From JAHEGP01 sp963751595 (GTDB lineage: Bacteria > Pseudomonadota > Gammaproteobacteria > Pseudomonadales > JAHEGP01): 64,000 nt of DNA. The translations under genes and the position numbers were made by a program. Of the stretch, positions 59,590 to 64,000 are shown one piece after another; position 1 is the first letter of the stretch, and every line of letters starts with the position of its first letter. The stretch is from NCBI GenBank assembly GCA_963751595.1, contig CAVVVC010000009.1, positions 72,595-136,594 on the forward strand. Reading direction: 5' to 3'. Under the pieces are notes generated by a model, which did no database searches, had not been told where the DNA came from, and saw only the letters and a program-made list of their open reading frames with translations.

Positions 59590-59790
59590 GTCACTCGGAG
59601 ACATTTCGCCATGAACTACTTCTGGCTTGTCCGCGTAGCCTTTGCCACCGACGAAATTCGCCACGATCGGATAGATGTCCAGATCGGCCACGAGTTCATC
59701 GCTGACGCCGCCAGATGCTATCTTGCCGGGCCAACGAATTATGGCCGGCGTGCGCATGCCACCCTCGCATAGTCTGGTGTAACCGCGCAT
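59590..59790 (-). pseudogene. fragment of a sulfatase
   Basis: On the minus strand from 59790 the frame reads LCEGGMRTPAIIRWPGKIASGGVSDELVADLDIYPIVANFVGGK (in parts). This is the C-terminal third of type I sulfatases (EGGxRxPxIxRWPG...SDELxxxLDxxPT). The catalytic Cys/Ser-x-Pro-x-Arg region is missing, and the sequence past about 59590 no longer resembles a sulfatase. The fragment is cut at both ends and is not functional. Confidence 0.75.
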
Positions 59791-59914
59791 ATTCGCAGTA
59801 CTGGAAATCTGTTATTTTCCAGAAACACCTACAGTTGAACTTGACGCGATTCCGCGGGGTATTCGCGCCCAATAGCCAACACCGGGCGAATGTGTTTTAG
59901 GCAGGCGTCGCAGA

Positions 59915-60328
59915 CTATGCCTGCAGCCAGTTCTCCACTTTCAGCCCTGGCACCCGGGAGAATTCCCCGACATTGGCGGTTATAACTGTAAGGTCATTTG
60001 CGAGAGCATGTGCAGCAATCAGTAGATCATTTGGTCCAATGGGTGTTCCCTGACGTGTGAGGTCATGGCGTAATGATGCGTACTGGTGGTCGGCGGGTGT
60101 TTCCAGTGGCAGGATTTCCAGTGCCGAGAGGATCAGGTCAATGCGTTCTGCAAGTTTTGCAGAGTTTGACTTGATTGCGCCGTAGCGGAGTTCTGCGGCT
60201 ACAATGATGCTGGTGCAGACAGTATCCTCGCCTGCCTTGGTGATCTGTGCTGCTACTGCGCCTTGCGGATTGCGGACAAGATCGGACAGGATGTTGGTAT
60301 CCAGTAGATACGCCAGCGATGCACTCAT
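59915..60328 (-). CDS. vapC: PIN-domain RNase toxin VapC
   Basis: A 137-residue PIN-domain ribonuclease. The acidic residues of the active site are in YLLDTNILSDLVRNPQGA, the Glu in SIIVAAELRYGA, and the Asp pair in IGPNDLLIAAHAL and LTVITANVGEFSRVPGL. VapC toxins cleave tRNA or rRNA when freed from VapB. Its ATG overlaps the antitoxin's TGA by four bases. Confidence 0.93.
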   Translation of the reverse strand: MSASLAYLLDTNILSDLVRNPQGAVAAQITKAGEDTVCTSIIVAAELRYGAIKSNSAKLAERIDLILSALEILPLETPADHQYASLRHDLTRQGTPIGPNDLLIAAHALANDLTVITANVGEFSRVPGLKVENWLQA

Positions 60329-60567
60329 AGCAGCACGTCATCCAGTGGAGGCAGGTCATCATCGATATCGGGGAAGGGTTCAGCCAAGGGATCCAGAGAG
60401 GCTAGCAACGCCAGCAGCCTGCCTTTACGGATCGGCTCCACGATCAGCCGGTCACCCTCCTTGTGGATGAGTGCTTCTTCACCTTCCAGCTCAAACTCGC
60501 GGGGGATGCGTAGTGCCTGGTTGCGCCCGTTGCGAAAGAGGCGTACGTGGCGTTCAGAAGTTGACAT
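60325..60567 (-). CDS. vapB: VapB antitoxin (AbrB-type DNA-binding)
   Basis: An 80-residue antitoxin from the ATG at 60567. The SpoVT/AbrB swapped-hairpin domain is VRLFRNGRNQALRIPREFELEGEEALIHKEGDRLIVEPI (in parts), and the C-terminal acidic tail FPDIDDDLPPLDD should wrap the toxin. Two palindromes immediately upstream are likely its operators. Confidence 0.92.
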   Translation of the reverse strand: MSTSERHVRLFRNGRNQALRIPREFELEGEEALIHKEGDRLIVEPIRKGRLLALLASLDPLAEPFPDIDDDLPPLDDVLL

Positions 60568-60589
60568 TCGAGTATCCTCTGGTTTAAAA

Positions 60590-60610
60590 GGCATATGCCA
60601 AAGCATATGC
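60590..60610 (-). promoter_or_regulatory. paired palindromes, probable VapBC operator
   Basis: GGCATATGCC at 60590-60599 and GCATATGC at 60603-60610 share the same 8-bp palindrome 12 bases apart, just over one helical turn. They lie 23 bases upstream of vapB, where VapBC complexes bind for autorepression. Confidence 0.7.
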
Positions 60611-61044
60611 CAAGAAGTCCAGTAAGTCAACCAGGCTGGTTACTGTGCAAACTGACAGCGTTCTCGCGGTAATTTACAAGGCGAATATCAGCAAATTCTG
60701 AACATGGTATTTTTCATGGTTTTACAACTTGCCCAAAAATTAAGTCAATGATTTTGATGCGAAAAGATAGCTTATTTACAATCGAGTGGAAGTGACCTAA
60801 ATTTTTAACTCATTGATTTATAGCAATTAAATTAACCTGGTAAACAGTATATTCTGCATCATCAATGGTATTTTTCATGGTATTTGTTGCGGATAGAAAG
60901 GCAGAAAACAACGATACCATGCAAGGCAAGTTGATGCTGGCATGGTATTGGAGAGTTTGAAATGCGTGCGCCCTGGAGCAATCCAGAAACCGGCTATTTC
61001 CCACTTTAGTTGGGTTGGACCTGGTAGGCCGGAGTCATCTAAGA
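60611..61044. other. AT-rich non-coding stretch with a repeated ATGGTATTTTTCATGGT motif
   Basis: No gene. ATGGTATTTTTCATGGT occurs at 60704-60720 and again around 60866-60882 (161 bases apart), and partial copies TACCATGC and GCATGGTAT appear near 60919 and 60940. The base composition is much richer in A and T than the core genome to the left. The repeats may be protein-binding sites or duplicated ends. Confidence 0.5.
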
Positions 61045-62113
61045 ATGCAGGAAAAAACATACAAACTGGCTCATTTAGATAGACCAAAGCTGTTGGCAGC
61101 TGCGCGCAAGGCGCTAATCGCAGCGGATGCGTATTATTACGCCTGGACACCCGAGAAACAGGAACGCTTCCGGGCAACCATGGGTGAAGATGCAGGACGT
61201 AGAATACAGTGCGTACTGCTGGATGATTTGCTGGATATTAAGTGCCGAACAAATGAGATTAATGAGGTTTGGAATAATCTGGAATTATCCAACCTCAACC
61301 AGCTTAACTGGGCAAGACTTCTGACGACAGGCATTGGTGAAGATTACGTCTGTCTCAATGAGTGCATGGCAGAGGGTAAGACTCTGCTGGACTTCCCAAC
61401 ACTCTACGATTTCGACTATGCCGACTACCTGTTTCAGGAAGAGGCCCGCAAGCGGGACTTTACGGATTACAAAGGCATTGAATACTACATCTACCAGCAC
61501 TCTCCTGGGACAGATTGCTCATACAGCAGCGGTTTTACTATGCGACTTTTACCTACCTGGCTACCTATGTGCTGGATGATATTGAATCTGCGGGGAATGA
61601 AATTATCCGTCAGCTCATTCCTCATGAATATGTGGATGGCAAAGACCACGGCAATCAGGAAAAAGGCAGGTTTGTTTGGGATGTAAAAATTGACGCGGCA
61701 GGGCAGGAGGCTCAGTTGGATGAATTAAGAAGCCGCTGGTATGGCTACCAACGAGAACGCTGGTTGGCATTGAGTGAATCAAATGTCCAACGACCTCCTG
61801 CGGTATATATACACGACAAGGATTGGGATGATGACCCGCACAGGTTTTTTGTTTTTACTAATGAAAAACTCTGAAGCAGATTCGCTGGCGTCATTTTCTG
61901 TCAGATTGCAAATCACTGGTTGCTGAATTTGCGGAGGTGGAAAATTTTCTGGCAGAAGAGATCGACCGGGCGAATGCCTGGTTAGTCGAAAGTCACCAGG
62001 ATAATCAGGAAAACTTTGATCCCACGGTAGTTAGGCTAAGGAGAAAGAACAAGATTATTATGACTGAAAGTGCATTGGATGATCTGAGAAAAATAGACGC
62101 GGATAGGGAATGA
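61045..62113 (+). pseudogene. unknown gene broken by two frameshifts
   Basis: Three frames read on as one protein of about 355 residues. Part 1 (from ATG 61045, MQEKTYKLAHLD...) runs to about 61512 and then loses sense. Part 2 continues from about 61515 (LIQQRFYYATFTYLATYVLDDIESAGNEII) to FVFTNEKL at 61874. Part 3, in a third frame from about 61874, reads KQIRWRHFLSDCKSLVAEFAEVENFLAEE and ends at the TGA at 62111. Each change is a single base. I recognise no family. AT-rich codon use and the VapBC neighbour point to acquired DNA. It is a pseudogene unless the shifts are sequencing errors. Confidence 0.6.
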
Positions 62114-62139
62114 TGGCCTAATCATACAGGCGCAACAAT

Positions 62140-62249
62140 CTGAAGTGGTCCAATAGATTTTACCGGCTTGGCGAGGGCCCATGATGAACATCACCGGCGT
62201 ATCACTCAGCGCTTCTTTGACATTGTGTTCAGAAATAACGAGGATTCAT
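62140..62249 (-). pseudogene. N-terminal fragment of an AAA_14/DUF4143 ATPase
   Basis: From the ATG at 62249 the minus strand reads MNPRYF, then after a frameshift EHNVKEALSDTPVMFIMGPRQAGK. This is the start of AAA_14/DUF4143 proteins, including the Walker A GPRQAGK, where the following Thr has become Ile. The remaining 400 or so residues are missing. Broken by both frameshift and truncation. Confidence 0.65.
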
Positions 62250-62399
62250 GAATGAGCTTCCGGCTCATTGATGGTTAAAAATCGTCTATACGGTATTTTA
62301 ATATCGTCCAAACGTTATTAAAGTAGCGTTTGATTGTTATAAAGCTGCCCGGCAGGGAGACTTGGGCCAAAAAATAAGCAATTGTTACTCTGACCCCGA

Positions 62400-62672
62400 T
62401 TGCACACAAACAGAGTAACCCGAAGTGGATTTATACTCGGCCCCGGGCAGAGAACGACTCCTTATGAAGCTTCGCTTATCCAAACGCGTTGGGGCGCTTA
62501 TCAGTATTTTGAAGAACACCACAAAGGATCGCTCGCCGTTGGCAAACTGGCTGATTTTGTGATTTTGGACCAAAACCCGTTAAAAATTGATCCCATGAAG
62601 ATTTGTACGATAAAAGTGGTCGAAACCATCAAAGAAGGGAAGCTGGTCTACGAAAAAAATAAATCCAATTAG
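62400..62672 (+). pseudogene. C-terminal fragment of an amidohydrolase (YtcJ-like)
   Basis: The frame reads TTPYEASLIQTRWGAYQYFEEHHKGSLAVGKLADFVILDQNPLKIDP (in parts) and ends EGKLVYEKNKSN. This is the C-terminal 70-80 residues of amidohydrolase-family proteins of the YtcJ/exoenzyme type, which are 500-600 residues. The metal-binding core is absent, and the first 18 codons of the frame are unrelated. A truncated remnant. Confidence 0.75.
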
Positions 62673-62737
62673 TCCTTAAGCTTCCCCGTCAAGTACACAC
62701 CTCGTCACTGGCGTTTTAAAGCCACCCGGTATTACGC

Positions 62738-63925
62738 TCACCACGGCAAACTAACCACCGGCGTAACGGTGAAACGCAACTGGAAGTCAGGCCCAAAGTC
62801 CTTCGGGGTTTTCACGAACTGCCAGTACTGGGCACTGAATTTCCAGGGCCGGCCGCTGATGATCGAAGTCTTGGCGACACCGATCCCCACGGGGACCGTC
62901 CACTTGTTGCCGCTACTGGCCTCGTGGTTATAGGAAAAGGTCGGTGAGCTGAAGAACTGCCAGCCGTTCTTCAGGTTGAAGGCATAGGAGTATTGACCAC
63001 CGGTAATACTGGTGTCGAAGTCGTCGTCGCCGGCGATGTCCCACTGGTGCGTCAAGAGCACGCCCACAACACCCCAATCCGCCACCTTGGCGATGGCGAC
63101 CTCCGGGCCCAGCAGCCATTGATCCAGTCCGAGCGCTTCATCGGTGGCCGTTGGCAAGGTGCCCACAACGCCCCCGACCACCACGATTCCACCGGGCAGG
63201 GTTTTGCCCACCGCCACATCAAAGCCGAAATCACCCAGGTCAGCCCCCTCGGAGCTGAAGCCGCCGCCCGCCTGCGGTACGTCCTGGGAAAGAATTACCG
63301 GAATCGCCGGACGCACAAAGAGGTTGGTGGTGTCGGATAACGAATAAGGCAACACGGGCTGAAAGAGCATGCGCCAGGCATCCGCGCTGCCGGCTCCGGG
63401 AATATCACCCTTGTAAGAAACGTAATCAAGATTAAAATTCAGCGTGCCCATGCTGGTGTTCGGATCCGACAGGGCAGCGGCAATTTCCGCTGCAGAGGGT
63501 CCACCCAGCGCGCCCTCGCTGCCCGCCGGTTCTTCCACGATAAATTCAGCGCCAGGGGATCCGGAGACCCGCGCCATGAAGACCTCCCCGCTATCCACAT
63601 CAGTGGCCCTGAGCGCCCCCGGATCATCCGGATTCCGCTCCAGGATGAAACAGTTCGTCTCGATATCCGTGTAGCAGACCTGGTCATCCCCCACGATCTC
63701 CCAGGTGCGCCGGAAGGTCTCGTCCCAGGCCTTGACTACCGCGGTACCGTCAGCCGAATAAGTGGCAATGGACGTGACGCCGGCTTTCAGCTCGACCTCG
63801 ACCACGGCCCCGGAAATCATGTCCCGCAGGGCGTCAGCGCCCGTAATGGGCTGCCAGTTATCGGCGAATGCGAGTGGCGATAGGGCACAGGCAAGCAGCA
63901 AAGCTGTAACTCGGAGTTTGATCAT
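62738..63925 (-). CDS. exported outer-membrane beta-barrel protein
   Basis: A 395-residue protein from the internal ATG (MIKLRVTALLLA) 10 codons after an upstream GTG; AAGGAGCAG precedes it. Residues 1-21 are a signal peptide ending AFA-D. The N-terminal domain (about 22-125) is soluble, with two cysteines (VCYTDIETNCF) that could pair. From about 165 the sequence alternates as in a beta-barrel (LNFNLDYVSYKGD, WQFFSSPTFSYNHEA, WKFSAQYWQFVKTP) and ends in the aromatic VVSLPW typical of outer-membrane proteins. The barrel part resembles transporters of the MetA-pathway/phenol type. Substrate unknown. Confidence 0.75.
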   Translation of the reverse strand: MIKLRVTALLLACALSPLAFADNWQPITGADALRDMISGAVVEVELKAGVTSIATYSADGTAVVKAWDETFRRTWEIVGDDQVCYTDIETNCFILERNPDDPGALRATDVDSGEVFMARVSGSPGAEFIVEEPAGSEGALGGPSAAEIAAALSDPNTSMGTLNFNLDYVSYKGDIPGAGSADAWRMLFQPVLPYSLSDTTNLFVRPAIPVILSQDVPQAGGGFSSEGADLGDFGFDVAVGKTLPGGIVVVGGVVGTLPTATDEALGLDQWLLGPEVAIAKVADWGVVGVLLTHQWDIAGDDDFDTSITGGQYSYAFNLKNGWQFFSSPTFSYNHEASSGNKWTVPVGIGVAKTSIISGRPWKFSAQYWQFVKTPKDFGPDFQLRFTVTPVVSLPW

Positions 63926-64000
63926 GATCTGCTCCTTTAGCCGGGGTAAGGCCACATCGTTGCGCCACCACTTTGAGCTTGAGCCCGGCCAACGGGCGAA

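Overview
The window comes from a GC-rich gammaproteobacterium. The housekeeping blocks (queA-tgt, ffh, rpsP-rimM-trmD-rplS, xerD-dsbC-hom-thrC-recJ-prfB-lysS, xseA/guaB-guaA) have the order and protein sequences usual for marine Gammaproteobacteria such as Halieaceae/Cellvibrionales. That placement is an inference from gene order and protein likeness, not from a search.

Layout. 0-2 kb: the end of an unknown gene, a small secreted Fn3 protein, a remnant of a PLP enzyme, a DUF2892 membrane protein, and an array of 196-197 bp tandem repeats directly downstream of a tRNA-Leu(CAA) gene. Each repeat carries a terminator and a 17-nt copy of the tRNA 3' end. 2-23.5 kb: core genes for tRNA modification, SRP, ribosomal proteins, recombination, threonine synthesis, RF2 (with its programmed frameshift), lysyl-tRNA synthetase and PLP metabolism. 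24-34.3 kb: a complete nitrate assimilation operon (ABC importer, FAD reductase, NirBD, NasA) behind a sigma-54 promoter. 34.5-36.8 kb: a frameshifted permease with a thioredoxin-like partner, a large dyad that may be an operator, and a candidate miniature transposable element. 36.8-42 kb: DUF47-Pit phosphate transport followed by a P-loop protein, an FHA-like/PPP phosphatase and two small unknown genes.

42-46.7 kb is a signalling block: a membrane HAMP sensor with no recognisable output domain, a convergent receiver-cyclase whose substrate-specifying residue is Glu as in guanylate cyclases, and a divergently placed Crp-family regulator. A second miniature element with TTAA target duplications sits between the cyclase and the regulator. 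46.8-49.7 kb holds a PQQ quinohemoprotein dehydrogenase and a membrane c-type cytochrome. SirB2, xseA and guaBA follow.

55-62.7 kb looks like an accessory region: msrB-msrA-msrA', a UDG-like protein, an AraC regulator divergent from two cytochrome P460 genes, VapBC with palindromic operators, a doubly frameshifted unknown gene, and fragments of a sulfatase, an AAA_14 ATPase and an amidohydrolase. The window ends in an outer-membrane barrel protein.

The most unusual structure is the tRNA-Leu repeat array. It resembles in layout the repeats behind E. coli tyrT (rtT), and its copies differ by paired changes that keep an RNA stem intact on the tRNA strand.
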